Source: Deltaproteobacteria bacterium
GTDB taxonomy: Bacteria > UBA10199 > JACPAL01 > JACOUP01
Reading direction: 5' to 3'
Assembly: GCA_016177765.1 (NCBI GenBank)
Contig: JACOUP010000008.1
Coordinates: 1,275,165-1,339,164 of the forward strand
DNA length: 64,000 nt
Every line of letters starts with the position of its first letter. The stretch's first letter is position 1. Below, in pieces: positions 19,252 to 28,676 of the stretch. Below the pieces are notes generated by a model. The model searched no databases, had not been told where the DNA came from, and saw only the letters and a list, made by a program, of their open reading frames with translations. The position numbers and the translations under genes are program-made.

Positions 19252-19905
19252 TCAGGTGATCAGGTTTTGTATAATTTCAAGAGTTGCTAAATCAGAAAAG
19301 CGATCGATGATGAAATCAGCCTCTTTTAAGAAAGATTTATCTTGAGTTGATGCTATTGCAATACATAAAGCACCAGCGCTTTTGGCGGCTTGAATTCCTA
19401 TAAGGGCATTTTCAACAACGATTGATTCGTGAGGCAAAATAGAAAGCTCCCGCATCGCTTTTAGATAGGGATCTGGATACGGCTTTCCCCTCTCTACCTT
19501 GTCACCTGTTACAATGACATCAAACATGTTGAGAAACTGATGCGGTGTGGTATCAAACAATCTCTGACGGCTTCCAGCAGAGACAATAGCCATTTGTATT
19601 CTACTTCTCTTTAAGGCTGTTATCAGTGGAACTACCCCGGGGTAATTGTTGAATTTAAAATCTTTTTTAAAAAGTGCCTCTTTTGTTAGAATAACGTCGG
19701 ACGAATCGATGTTGCTGATGCCATATTTGGTAGTTATGATTCTAACGATTTCATCAAGTTGAACCCCCTCTAAGGGGAAATAATCTTCTCTTTGTAAAGA
19801 GATTCCGTATTTTTTGAAAGCCCCGTACCAAGCCTGATAATTGTATTCCATGGTGTCGGCCAAGACACCATCGAAATCGAAAAGCACGGCTTTAACAATT
19901 GTCAC
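19252..19905 (-). CDS. HAD-superfamily phosphatase / beta-phosphoglucomutase-like
   Basis: 217 residues, subfamily IA HAD hydrolase. Motif I is LFDFDGVLADT near the N-terminus with both Asp residues; motif II Ser lies in AIVSAGS, motif III Lys in GKPYPDP, and motif IV is near VVENALIGIQAAK. Acts on a small phosphorylated substrate, likely a sugar phosphate. In this cluster it could supply the phosphatase step between HddA-type kinase and HddC-type nucleotidyltransferase, for which no GmhB homologue is visible, but sequence alone does not show this. GTG start at 19905; no better start. Confidence 0.82.
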   Translation of the reverse strand: MTIVKAVLFDFDGVLADTMEYNYQAWYGAFKKYGISLQREDYFPLEGVQLDEIVRIITTKYGISNIDSSDVILTKEALFKKDFKFNNYPGVVPLITALKRSRIQMAIVSAGSRQRLFDTTPHQFLNMFDVIVTGDKVERGKPYPDPYLKAMRELSILPHESIVVENALIGIQAAKSAGALCIAIASTQDKSFLKEADFIIDRFSDLATLEIIQNLIT

Positions 19906-19916
19906 GAGTATGGTTT

Positions 19917-21926
19917 TTACTCTAAACCTGCCACGTGAGGATCGGCTTCTTTTTTAAATTTGAACCAAGGAATCTCTTTCACCCGGCAGTACGAGTTTAA
20001 CCCAGAAGCATGGGCGCGAACAACCGCCAAAAGATAATTAATGTCATTCCCCTTTCTTTCCTCTTTGTAAGAGGATTCAAATTCCAAAATACAAGGCTCT
20101 TTTAAAATCTCAACGCCATTTTTATTTTTCAATAAAGCATTAAAATACTCTAAAAGATTATATTCAAATTCCACATGAAACGGGACACGGCTTTTATTTA
20201 GTGGAGAAACCGCTTCCTGATACGAACAGACCTCTCTCACCAAAGGAACTTCATCACCGTGCCCCTTCTCAACGACAAACTCAACTGTTAAGTTTTTCAA
20301 TTCACGATGAAAATCTTCCTCACCGTGATAAGCTGCAAGAAAACAGATCTCGTGAGGTTCCCAGTGATACTCTGGATATCCCTCAAACGAAAGCATGTTG
20401 TCATCACCACGCAGAATTGAATCTGTATTACGATCGAGTTCTTTAAGCAATTTTGCCATCATTGGCGCGCGGCCGGGAGTTCGTCCGGCCTGAATCAGAT
20501 ATTCGATGAAACTTTTTGGTGTAATGGCATAATGTTCCCTTAAGAATTCTATGGTATAAAAAGCCACTTTCATATTATGCAGCGCCTTTAGGAGATACCC
20601 GAAGCAAAAAGCCCGACACCAATCAGGTACCGGCATTGACCTTGTGCCAACGATAGTTTCATCCACTTCATAAACATCCCGATTGACAGTGCGCTGTCGA
20701 AGTACAGTCGATTTTGTGAAACGCGTTTCAATGCCATACTGTTCACGATATTCCGGTTCAGCCATTTCTGAATTTGGTAAGGCATTGGTAAGATAAAGGG
20801 CAAAGTGATCTGTTGGTAAAGGCGACAGGACCTTCATTAAGCCATTGGTAAACGATTCGTACGTTTCACCGGGTAATCCCAGAAGAAGTTCAGAGTAGGT
20901 CTCAATGCCGCGTTCATTATATTCCTTCTTTAATGAGGCAAAGGTCTCCAAATCAATGTTGGTGCGTTTAATGGCCTCTAAGGTGTCTTCATCGAAAGAT
21001 TGCATGGACAACGTTACCATAAAACCCATTCCATTTCGACGCAAGGCATCCGCTATATCGATTGTTTTTTTACGAGAATTTTTCATCCAGTTAATCAGGA
21101 TATAACGCGGGGAACCTGTCGTCTTATGTAAGTGACCCAAATATTCTGCGATCTTCAAGTCACGTTCCTTGATGCCAAAATTGGCATCAGTTGCGAAAAT
21201 ATAAGGAATTTCATTCTTACTCATCCAGTCCATCTCACGGACAAGGCGCTCTTCCGTGTGTATAATGACTCGACTCTGCGTGACCTGTCCCCAGTCGCAA
21301 AATGTACAGGCAAAGGGACAACCTCGATTGGTTTCCCAGATCGTACCCGTAATCTGTTCTCTATGACGGGCCAAGATTTCATCGAATATTCCGGTTAAAA
21401 ATGGTGAGGGAACGAGATTCAAATCAGTAATACGTTCGCGCGGTGTAGTCTTGATATATCCACTCGGGCTTTCCTTGGAACGGAAACTTATTCCCTTAAC
21501 ATTGTTTAAATCTGAACCTTCCAGGAGCGCACGCAAAATTTCGACAAGGGTGATCTCCCCTTCCCCGTGAGCTAAGATATCAATAAATTCGTGTTGGGAA
21601 AGAAAATGACCAATGTCTGTTTCGTATCTGGGTATAGAGGGGCCTCCAAAAATAATGACACAATGCGGAAATCGTTCCTTGGCTTGCTTGGCCACTAGAA
21701 GGGATTGACGGATATTCCAGACATAGCCCGAAAATGCCAGAACCACAGGGTCAATCAATTCACTCACAACCTTGGCCGGTTCTTGTCTCAAGAAGTTAAT
21801 GGAAGTACGGTAATGACCTTTGAGAACAGGGTCTTCCCGAACGCAAGCAGCTAAAATACCGGCCGCAAGCGGTAAGAGACAACGCTCGCCCGCCGGATTA
21901 AATTGGTTGATGTACAGATTCTTCAT
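19917..21926 (-). CDS. B12-binding-type radical SAM protein
   Basis: About 669 residues. The N-terminal 160 or so resemble the cobalamin-binding domain of class B radical SAM enzymes (FGGPSIPR, HGEGE). The radical SAM core then begins with TNRGCPFACTFCDWG, whose CxxxCxxC binds the 4Fe-4S cluster. A long C-terminal region (from about 430) is unassigned. Homologues perform C-methylations and rearrangements in natural-product and sugar pathways. I start at ATG 21926, which overlaps the upstream stop (TGATG); a TTG lies one codon earlier. The pair with the DJ-1-like gene is tightly coupled. Confidence 0.86.
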   Translation of the reverse strand: MKNLYINQFNPAGERCLLPLAAGILAACVREDPVLKGHYRTSINFLRQEPAKVVSELIDPVVLAFSGYVWNIRQSLLVAKQAKERFPHCVIIFGGPSIPRYETDIGHFLSQHEFIDILAHGEGEITLVEILRALLEGSDLNNVKGISFRSKESPSGYIKTTPRERITDLNLVPSPFLTGIFDEILARHREQITGTIWETNRGCPFACTFCDWGQVTQSRVIIHTEERLVREMDWMSKNEIPYIFATDANFGIKERDLKIAEYLGHLHKTTGSPRYILINWMKNSRKKTIDIADALRRNGMGFMVTLSMQSFDEDTLEAIKRTNIDLETFASLKKEYNERGIETYSELLLGLPGETYESFTNGLMKVLSPLPTDHFALYLTNALPNSEMAEPEYREQYGIETRFTKSTVLRQRTVNRDVYEVDETIVGTRSMPVPDWCRAFCFGYLLKALHNMKVAFYTIEFLREHYAITPKSFIEYLIQAGRTPGRAPMMAKLLKELDRNTDSILRGDDNMLSFEGYPEYHWEPHEICFLAAYHGEEDFHRELKNLTVEFVVEKGHGDEVPLVREVCSYQEAVSPLNKSRVPFHVEFEYNLLEYFNALLKNKNGVEILKEPCILEFESSYKEERKGNDINYLLAVVRAHASGLNSYCRVKEIPWFKFKKEADPHVAGLE

Positions 21927-22441
21927 CAATTTTTTGTTTTATAGACCCTAAAAGTTTCCCTCATCCAGTCACCAAGATACTTGTAATGAGGGGAAGTAAT
22001 TAGATTTTCGTCGGTGACATAAGGAGCATCAATGTACTTGGCACCGGCATTATTAACATCGTCCTTGATACTGTAATACCCAGAGACATTTCTTCCTTTA
22101 ACGATATTTGCCGAGATCAAAAGTTGAGTTCCATGACAGATAGCGGCAATAACCTTGCCCGTCTTGTTAAAGTTTGTTATAAAATTGATTACTTCTTGGT
22201 CTTGACGTATATACTCCATAGCTTTAGCCCCGCCAGGCAAGACGAGAAGAGAGTAGTCTTTAACATCAATTCCTGTGATATCCCTGGTTGGAGTGATGGT
22301 GGTCCCAAGGATTCCCATCACTGTTTCTTTATTACGAATGGCCACATCCAGGGCAAAACCTTCCTCCTGCAGTCTATAGTAGGGATAAATAAACTCATGG
22401 TCCTGGACCTTCCTGCCGGTTATAATAAGTGCCCTTTTCAT
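21926..22441 (-). CDS. DJ-1/PfpI family protein
   Basis: 171 residues with the DJ-1/PfpI nucleophile elbow AAICHGTQLL (Cys-His) and upstream LVLPGGAKAMEYI, which carries the conserved Gly-Gly. Family members are glyoxalases, deglycases, chaperones or amidotransferase-like hydrolases; which applies here cannot be told. A strong ribosome site (GGAGGT, about 9 nt before ATG) distinguishes it from neighbours that rely on overlap, so it may begin a translational subunit. Its stop is fused with the start of the radical SAM gene. Confidence 0.85.
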   Translation of the reverse strand: MKRALIITGRKVQDHEFIYPYYRLQEEGFALDVAIRNKETVMGILGTTITPTRDITGIDVKDYSLLVLPGGAKAMEYIRQDQEVINFITNFNKTGKVIAAICHGTQLLISANIVKGRNVSGYYSIKDDVNNAGAKYIDAPYVTDENLITSPHYKYLGDWMRETFRVYKTKN

Positions 22442-22516
22442 TTTGCTTTACCTCCTTGATGTTGTTGGAATAACAGAAAATATTATTGAAACGGTAGAAA
22501 ACAAAGCCTACCCAGT

Positions 22517-24337
22517 CTAATCGGGTTCTTCCCAAAGGTCAATAATCATGTTTGAGCGCAATTCGTCACGTGATAGAAGAGGAGACATATCTTCCAGAGG
22601 ACGCTGATAAGCTTTCCCCTTTTTTGTTTTTCCATAGGTAATGTAAGGGATGAGAGGCTGATGCGGGCTCATCATTATCTCACAAAGGAACGGCCCTTCT
22701 GAATGGAGTGCGGTTTTTATTTTGTTTCTTAGTTCACCATGATTGTGAATACGCTCATTGTTAATACCATAGGCCTTGGCAAGGCTGATCATATCCGGGA
22801 ATGAAACTCCTCCTTCCGTGCTTGAGGCTGAATGACGGCTTTCAAACCAATCGTCTTGAGTGGTACGTACGGTCACATACCCGTTATTGTTGATCAAGAA
22901 TATCTTGACGGGTAGATTGTGATGAACGATTGTTTGTAATTCCTGAAGATTCAGCTGGATACTGCCATCTCCCGTGATGCATATCGTCCGCTTTTGACCT
23001 CGCGCAAAACAAGCCCCGATACTACCAGGTAAACAATACCCCATGGGGGCGGCTCCACCGGCATGAAAGATCCTTTGACCTCTCTTGGGTTTGAAGGATT
23101 GAAAAGTTCCAGTAAAAGAAGTTCCCACACCGAGTACAATAACATCATCATTTTTCAGTTCTTCTGAGAGAACATCTGTAAAGACATATGAATTTACAAA
23201 TCCTTCTTGATTATAGTATTCCGGCAAGGTCGCAGGATACCTTTTCCTCCATTCTTGGCACCTCTGTCTCCAAGGATGGTATTGTTTGATGTCTACTTTT
23301 GAATCTTTATGCAAAAGATTAACAAAGTTCTTTAAAAAATCTTTGGCGTCCATGCAGATTGTTAGATCCAAAGGAACAGTTTCTTTGGTTAATTCATTTT
23401 GATCGATATCAACAACGACTTTTTTTGCAGCGCGGGCAAAAGTTTTATAATTATGCCCAGTCAGGGAATTGGCTAATCTTGATCCGACACATAGGAGTAA
23501 ATCACAGTTCTGAATAGCAAAATTGGCGTATCGTGTACCAAAGATGCCAGGGCTACCCATGTATAACGGGTCATCATCAGAGGCAATGTCTTGGATGTTC
23601 CAGGTACAGACGTACGGAATTTGTAACATTTCCAGTATTTCCAGCATTTCTTGTTCTGTTTTTGAAAGATGCACTCCCCCTCCAATGAGTAGGAGTGGCC
23701 TTTTTGATTTTTGTAATAATTGGATTAAACTTCCAATTTTATTTGATTCATCTGACCGATTTTGTTGTTCCTCAAACTCCTGTGGTGGATCAAAGCAGGG
23801 GAGGGTGTCAGGATCAACTAAGGCATTGGCAAGATCCAGCGGGAGGTCAATCCATACAGGCCCTGGCCTTTCGTGACGTGCTAAATAAAGGGCCTTTTGT
23901 AAATGATATTTTATTGTTTGACGATCACGGATTGTCACAGAATACTTTGTGATTGATCCGACAATCGCAGTAATATCCAGTCCTTGGATGTTCAGTTGTC
24001 GTATTAACTTATTTTCTGGACGATCTGAACGACTCTGCCCCGATATAAAAATGCAAGGTATAGAATCCTGCCAAGCGCAGAGGACTCCGGTGATTGCATT
24101 TGTCCCTCCCGGGCCAGTGGTAACAATGCAAGCGCCCAGGTTGCTTGTCACTCTTGAATAAGCCTCTGCCGCTATTGATGCGGCCTGCTCATGGTGAGTA
24201 CAAACGTACTTAATTTGAGGATTCCGTTGGAGTGCATCTATCAGAGCCAGGTTTGCACCTCCACTAAGAACGAAAACGTGGTGCACCCCTTGAGCCACAA
24301 GACTTTGAACAATATAATCAGAAATCTTAATCTCCAT
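22517..24337 (-). CDS. acetolactate-synthase-like ThDP enzyme
   Basis: 606 residues with all parts of the ThDP-dependent decarboxylase/carboligase family. The catalytic Glu is in CTHHEQAASIAAEAYSR, the central domain is intact, and ITGDGSIQLN plus LINNNGYV supply the GDG...NN ThDP/Mg motif. Ends with RPLEDMSPLLSRDELRSNM, the tail shared with the proteins at 16610 and 26880. Being inside a sugar cluster, it more likely joins a pyruvate-derived two-carbon unit to a keto sugar (as YerE does) than makes valine precursors, but this is inference. About 75 nt separate it from the DJ-1 gene downstream. Confidence 0.88.
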   Translation of the reverse strand: MEIKISDYIVQSLVAQGVHHVFVLSGGANLALIDALQRNPQIKYVCTHHEQAASIAAEAYSRVTSNLGACIVTTGPGGTNAITGVLCAWQDSIPCIFISGQSRSDRPENKLIRQLNIQGLDITAIVGSITKYSVTIRDRQTIKYHLQKALYLARHERPGPVWIDLPLDLANALVDPDTLPCFDPPQEFEEQQNRSDESNKIGSLIQLLQKSKRPLLLIGGGVHLSKTEQEMLEILEMLQIPYVCTWNIQDIASDDDPLYMGSPGIFGTRYANFAIQNCDLLLCVGSRLANSLTGHNYKTFARAAKKVVVDIDQNELTKETVPLDLTICMDAKDFLKNFVNLLHKDSKVDIKQYHPWRQRCQEWRKRYPATLPEYYNQEGFVNSYVFTDVLSEELKNDDVIVLGVGTSFTGTFQSFKPKRGQRIFHAGGAAPMGYCLPGSIGACFARGQKRTICITGDGSIQLNLQELQTIVHHNLPVKIFLINNNGYVTVRTTQDDWFESRHSASSTEGGVSFPDMISLAKAYGINNERIHNHGELRNKIKTALHSEGPFLCEIMMSPHQPLIPYITYGKTKKGKAYQRPLEDMSPLLSRDELRSNMIIDLWEEPD

Positions 24338-24364
24338 GAAAAACCTTTAGGATATAGACAGTTA

Positions 24365-25048
24365 TTACATGTTCCCTTTTACACCGACTCCAACGGCAAA
24401 AAGATAATGGCCCATCGGGTAGTACCCCGTATGCAACACCTCGTCGTTCATCGAAAACAGGAACACGTTGGCAAAATATTTGTCAAGCAACGCCTTTAAT
24501 TCTTTATGGCCCTTTAGATTGATATGTTGGATTCTGCTTCTCTTAGTTGCGTATCTGTTTGCTGTAATATTGGGTGTTCCTATAATATACACCCCATCAT
24601 TTTTGAGACAACGAATCGAATTGTTCATAAAACGTTTTTCAAGCGGAGCGTCAAGATGCTCTATAACATCCACCGAATAAATCCCGTCAAATTTTTTTTG
24701 AGGGATGCCATCGCAAATACTCATCTTTTTAAACTCGAGATTTTTAATTTTCCTTAACCGGTCACTGTTGTCCTTGATCAGTCGGTCATCCACATCTATC
24801 CCGAGAACATATCTGGCCCCTTGAGCTATAATAGGAATGCCAAACCCGTCTCCGCACCCAATTTCGAGTATATCCTTTTTACCCTGCAACATCTTGGCGC
24901 AGAATTTGTATCGGGCGAGAACGAAACACATATGCTTAGGGTCATTTAACAGGCTATAAGAGGTCCAAGGACCAAGCTTCATAGTCTCCGTATCAAACTG
25001 GTAAGAACTCGCTATTTTGAATGCTTCTTTCTGAGACAACTTCTTCAT
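24365..25048 (-). CDS. class I SAM-dependent methyltransferase
   Basis: 227 residues. The motif I DILEIGCGDGFGIP and acidic VLGIDVDDRLI are followed by FDGIYSVDVIEHLD and a GTPNITANRYA segment, all typical of UbiE/COQ5-like small-molecule methyltransferases. Overlaps the upstream GT2 gene by 4 nt (ATGA), so the two are coupled. The acceptor is likely a sugar of the glycan or a nucleotide-sugar intermediate; not determined. Confidence 0.86.
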   Translation of the reverse strand: MKKLSQKEAFKIASSYQFDTETMKLGPWTSYSLLNDPKHMCFVLARYKFCAKMLQGKKDILEIGCGDGFGIPIIAQGARYVLGIDVDDRLIKDNSDRLRKIKNLEFKKMSICDGIPQKKFDGIYSVDVIEHLDAPLEKRFMNNSIRCLKNDGVYIIGTPNITANRYATKRSRIQHINLKGHKELKALLDKYFANVFLFSMNDEVLHTGYYPMGHYLFAVGVGVKGNM

Positions 25049-25998
25049 GAAGCCTCCCTTTGTTTTAAAAAATGATAAAGTCTTTGTGCACCTGGAATTC
25101 TTTTGAGCACGGCCTTAATGACGGATCTTATGATTGCTTCTAGAAAAGGCCAGTTCAGAAACCGGTAAAATCTAGGCGAACTGAAAGTTGTAATGAATGC
25201 AAAATAGAAGAATGTTGAAAGAATCCCAGAACGTTTAAAGAAGGGAAGGGTGTCTCTGTATTTCTCCGAGATAATGGTTTCGAAAAGTAGCCGGTAGACC
25301 TGTTGGCGTTCCAACCAAGGTCTTGGCTTTTTGGAATAGGTGGTTGAATGCACTCTAAGCGTGGCCAACTTGCCTGGGACATAGCAAATTCCGTAGCGGA
25401 AGGCGATGACGTGAAGGGCAAACCAATCGCAGTGCCAACGGAGCTCCGGAATTAAGGTTCCAGCTTCTAAAAATACGGTTCTCCTCATTAGGGAGGTGTG
25501 CCCAGCGATCCAAAAGAAACGACGCTTCATCCTGACGACAATCTCTTCTGGTGAAAGATAGCAGGCTTCACTCACTCCCTGCCTGTTATCCGCAAAAATA
25601 TTTGTGTCACCGTCAAAGGTGACAGGGTCCGAACAGCAAAGACCCGCTTTTGGATATTGAGCGAGCATTTCCATTGATTTTTCAAAGAAACCGGGAAGAA
25701 TCTTGTCATCAGCTCCTGCAGAATAGACATAATCACCAGTAGCCAGGTGAAATCCTTCGTTGGCTGAAAAAATGACACCCTTGTTTTCTGAATGCCGGAT
25801 AAGTTGAATAACAGGGTTCTGGGCGGCAAGGTTGGAGAGAATCTGCAAACTATTATCCGTTGAACCGTCATCAATGATGATAATTTCGAAAGCTTGATAG
25901 GACTGATGAAGGATAGCCGACAGGCACTCTTCCAGATAATGACTGTGGTTATAGTTGCAAAGAATAACAGAGAGTGAAGGCCTTGTTTTGTTATTCAT
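25045..25998 (-). CDS. family 2 glycosyltransferase
   Basis: 317 residues, close paralogue of the GT2 at 14386-15330. Contains LSVILCNYNHSHYLEECL, IIIIDDGSTDNSL and the acidic SAGADDKI motif (intact here, unlike in the paralogue), then WIAGHTSLMRR. The C-terminal part has hydrophobic and basic stretches that may bind the membrane. Overlaps the methyltransferase gene by 4 nt. Probably adds one sugar of the repeat unit. Confidence 0.88.
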   Translation of the reverse strand: MNNKTRPSLSVILCNYNHSHYLEECLSAILHQSYQAFEIIIIDDGSTDNSLQILSNLAAQNPVIQLIRHSENKGVIFSANEGFHLATGDYVYSAGADDKILPGFFEKSMEMLAQYPKAGLCCSDPVTFDGDTNIFADNRQGVSEACYLSPEEIVVRMKRRFFWIAGHTSLMRRTVFLEAGTLIPELRWHCDWFALHVIAFRYGICYVPGKLATLRVHSTTYSKKPRPWLERQQVYRLLFETIISEKYRDTLPFFKRSGILSTFFYFAFITTFSSPRFYRFLNWPFLEAIIRSVIKAVLKRIPGAQRLYHFLKQREAS

Positions 25999-26007
25999 TC
26001 CAGTATT

Positions 26008-26880
26008 CTACAGCGTGAAGTTGATCGACCAGGGTGTTTCTGAACGACGGGATATAAATAGAGTTCCATCACGATGACTCATTGGCATGTCATTGATTTT
26101 CGTGACGCGCTTCCAGTTTGTTTTTTGTGCAAAAAGATTAATCTTTATTTTATTAAAATGGTCAAAAACAGCCTTGGCATTACCTTCGTTACCAATCTCG
26201 ACAAGGGCATCGGTCTTTTGCCACTGGTCGTTTTTTGTGGCCAAAAGAATTTCTTTTTCATGCCCTTCGGCATCGATCTTCATGAGATCGGCCCATTCGA
26301 TGAGGGGTTCAATGGACTCTACAGTGACGGGAAACCGCTCGAGGTCACCATAGGGATTTGGCTTCGATCCTGTCAGATGGCTTCCCGTTGTGTTGCCAAG
26401 GACCCGGGTGAACTCACACGTCCCTTTGGTGCTGGAAACTGCGGCATTGATGGCTTCTACATGAGCGCACTTATTGAGCTCCAGATTTTTCCTTAATTTT
26501 TTATAGGTGTCGGGATCGGGTTCGTAAGAGCGGATTGTAAACCCACATTTACTGAGGAGTATCGAATGTAAACCGATATTGGCACCAATATCGACAACAC
26601 GTTTGTAGAGATGGCGGTTGGTCCAGTAGAAGCTGAATATAATCAACTCGTCCATCCCAAACAGGTCCAATGAATCGATCGCCCCCATTCTCACATAGGG
26701 AAAGATTAATTCTCCAAATGGAGAAAAGGTTTTGGAAACACATGGTTCTGCATTGCTGAACAATCCTTCAATTTCTTTGCGCACAAAAGTTTTCAAGAGC
26801 TTGTAAACGGGAGATACCGGAGAATGCTCGCTGGTAATCCGGGGCAGGTCCAGGAATAGATTTTCTAAGGGGGTTGGCAC
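26008..26880 (-). CDS. FkbM-family methyltransferase
   Basis: 290 residues. The SAM-binding motif VVDIGANIGLHSILLSKCG, the following EPDPDTYKKLRKNLELN and the DLMKIDAEGHEKEIL motif identify an FkbM-type O-methyltransferase, common in polysaccharide and glycolipid loci. GTG start at 26880 overlaps the TAG of the upstream ThDP gene by one base. Substrate unknown. Confidence 0.85.
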   Translation of the reverse strand: MPTPLENLFLDLPRITSEHSPVSPVYKLLKTFVRKEIEGLFSNAEPCVSKTFSPFGELIFPYVRMGAIDSLDLFGMDELIIFSFYWTNRHLYKRVVDIGANIGLHSILLSKCGFTIRSYEPDPDTYKKLRKNLELNKCAHVEAINAAVSSTKGTCEFTRVLGNTTGSHLTGSKPNPYGDLERFPVTVESIEPLIEWADLMKIDAEGHEKEILLATKNDQWQKTDALVEIGNEGNAKAVFDHFNKIKINLFAQKTNWKRVTKINDMPMSHRDGTLFISRRSETPWSINFTL

Positions 26881-28667
26881 TATTTTAGGGAAGACGCTGT
26901 TGGTTTAACAATCATGTTTTCAAAAAATTCCTTTCGACCTAGCAAAGGTTCGGCGTCCTCAATCGGTCTACCATAAACTGCTTGAGGCACGACCCGATAG
27001 GCCCCATCAATTTCCACGTTACAAAATAGTGGACCGGGGGTGTTGTAGGCTTCAGCGATTTTCTGATCGACTTCTTTGTTGGTATCTATTGTTAAAGTTT
27101 TATAACCGTAGGCTTCAGCGACCCTAACAAAATTAGGGAAGGCAAGGCCCCCTTCAACAGTTGTCGCGGCATAGCGAGAATTAAGCCATTGATCCTGAGT
27201 CTGTTGCACCATGGAATATCCATGGTTGTTAATAAGGAATATCTTGATCGGGAGATCATGTCTTAGGAGTGTAGCCAGTTCTTGGATATTCATTTGTAGC
27301 GCGCCATCTCCCACAACGCATGTTATTTGTTTTTTATCCAACGCCAGACTGGCACCCATTGAGGCCGGTAAGGCATAACCCATCGGTGTATTATTGAAGG
27401 CGCTGAAGGCCCGTTGCCCCGTTTTGAATTCAAAGGCTTGCATCATCCAAGCCACAGCGCATCCGGTATCGATGAAAAAGATCTCACCTTCAGGGGCTCT
27501 TTTTGAAAGAGTTTTTACGAAGACATAGGGGTTTAATTTTTTTTCGGCATAATAGGCCGGAGGGCATATGGGGTATTTTTCCTTCCAACCGCTGATCCTT
27601 TTCTTCCACGCGGAGAGGTCTTGAGATTTTACTGACTTAAGTTGGGAAAGGGTGAGACTTAAAAAGTCCTTGGCTTCAGCCTGTATCAACAGATCGGCAG
27701 TCAAGCCAAAAGTCCCAAATTTTTTCAACTCAAAAGGATCAATATCAACAATAATACGCTTGGCCTCCCTCGCAAAGCTGGATAAAGGGCTCCCAGCTTC
27801 ATGGGTATCCAATCGAGTGCCGACGGCAAGGACAAGATCGGCATTTTGAACGGTATAGTTGCCGTATCGGGTGCCGTGGACGCCAAAGGTACCGGCGAGA
27901 AGGGGGTGGTCGGAAGGGAATAAGTCAGCAATACCCCAAGTGGGGACAATGGGGAATCCTAACTTCTCGACCAGTTTTTTTGCTTCTTCTTCGGCCTTTG
28001 ATAATCGGACTCCCCATCCTAAAATTACCACCGGTCTTTTTGCCGCCTGAAGGAGCGGAAGACACTGCCCGATTTGAGCTTTGAGTTGGTTCAAGTCCTT
28101 GATCTCCGGAGTTGGGATGAAAGGTTCCAACTCATCAGTATTGATTGGTTCCCTTTGGAAATCATCGGGGATGTCGACAAGAACCGGCCCAGGTCTTCCG
28201 GTCTTTGCAATGGAAACAGCTTTTTCTAATTCGTAACGGATTTTCTTACGATCCTTTACCAAAACAGCATATTTAGTAATGGGACGGTACATGTCGACAG
28301 TATCTGTCTCCTGAAACCCTACTTGTCTTACCCCTGTGTTACCTTTGGAGCGAAATGAGGCCACCTGGCCAGTAATGTAAAGGACAGGGACCGAGTCGAA
28401 ATAGGCGCAACAAACCCCTGTCATCATATTGGTGGCCCCCGGGCCACTGGTTGCCAGCGCGACGCCAAGATTACCTGTTATCCGGGAATAGGCATCAGCG
28501 GCCATTGCCCCGGCTTGTTCATGCTGAGGACAGATGAATGTAATATCAGGGTGTTTAGAAAGAGAATCAATCAGGTGGATGCAGGCCCCCCCTGTAATGG
28601 CAAAGACGTGGCGAATACCCTGTTTTGCCAGAAAATCTGCGATATAATCAGACATCTTCATATTCAT
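26880..28667 (-). CDS. acetolactate-synthase-like ThDP enzyme
   Basis: 595 residues with an intact ThDP site: catalytic Glu in CPQHEQAGAMAADAYSR, then VVGDGALQMN and LINNHGYSM for the GDG...NN motif. Ends with GRPIEDAEPLLGRKEFFENM, the tail shared by all three ThDP enzymes of this cluster. It is followed (downstream) by FkbM, GT2 and methyltransferase genes and preceded by an epimerase gene 9 nt away. Carboligation onto a keto sugar is the favoured inference; a second housekeeping acetolactate synthase is less likely since no regulatory subunit (IlvH) gene is present. Confidence 0.88.
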   Translation of the reverse strand: MNMKMSDYIADFLAKQGIRHVFAITGGACIHLIDSLSKHPDITFICPQHEQAGAMAADAYSRITGNLGVALATSGPGATNMMTGVCCAYFDSVPVLYITGQVASFRSKGNTGVRQVGFQETDTVDMYRPITKYAVLVKDRKKIRYELEKAVSIAKTGRPGPVLVDIPDDFQREPINTDELEPFIPTPEIKDLNQLKAQIGQCLPLLQAAKRPVVILGWGVRLSKAEEEAKKLVEKLGFPIVPTWGIADLFPSDHPLLAGTFGVHGTRYGNYTVQNADLVLAVGTRLDTHEAGSPLSSFAREAKRIIVDIDPFELKKFGTFGLTADLLIQAEAKDFLSLTLSQLKSVKSQDLSAWKKRISGWKEKYPICPPAYYAEKKLNPYVFVKTLSKRAPEGEIFFIDTGCAVAWMMQAFEFKTGQRAFSAFNNTPMGYALPASMGASLALDKKQITCVVGDGALQMNIQELATLLRHDLPIKIFLINNHGYSMVQQTQDQWLNSRYAATTVEGGLAFPNFVRVAEAYGYKTLTIDTNKEVDQKIAEAYNTPGPLFCNVEIDGAYRVVPQAVYGRPIEDAEPLLGRKEFFENMIVKPTASSLK

Positions 28668-28676
28668 AAACTTTCC

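Noticed and set aside
19252-19905. HAD protein as GmhB (heptose bisphosphate phosphatase)
   Set aside because: Motifs and size fit the beta-phosphoglucomutase-like subfamily, not the GmhB/HisB-type HAD group, so only a possible functional replacement is noted.
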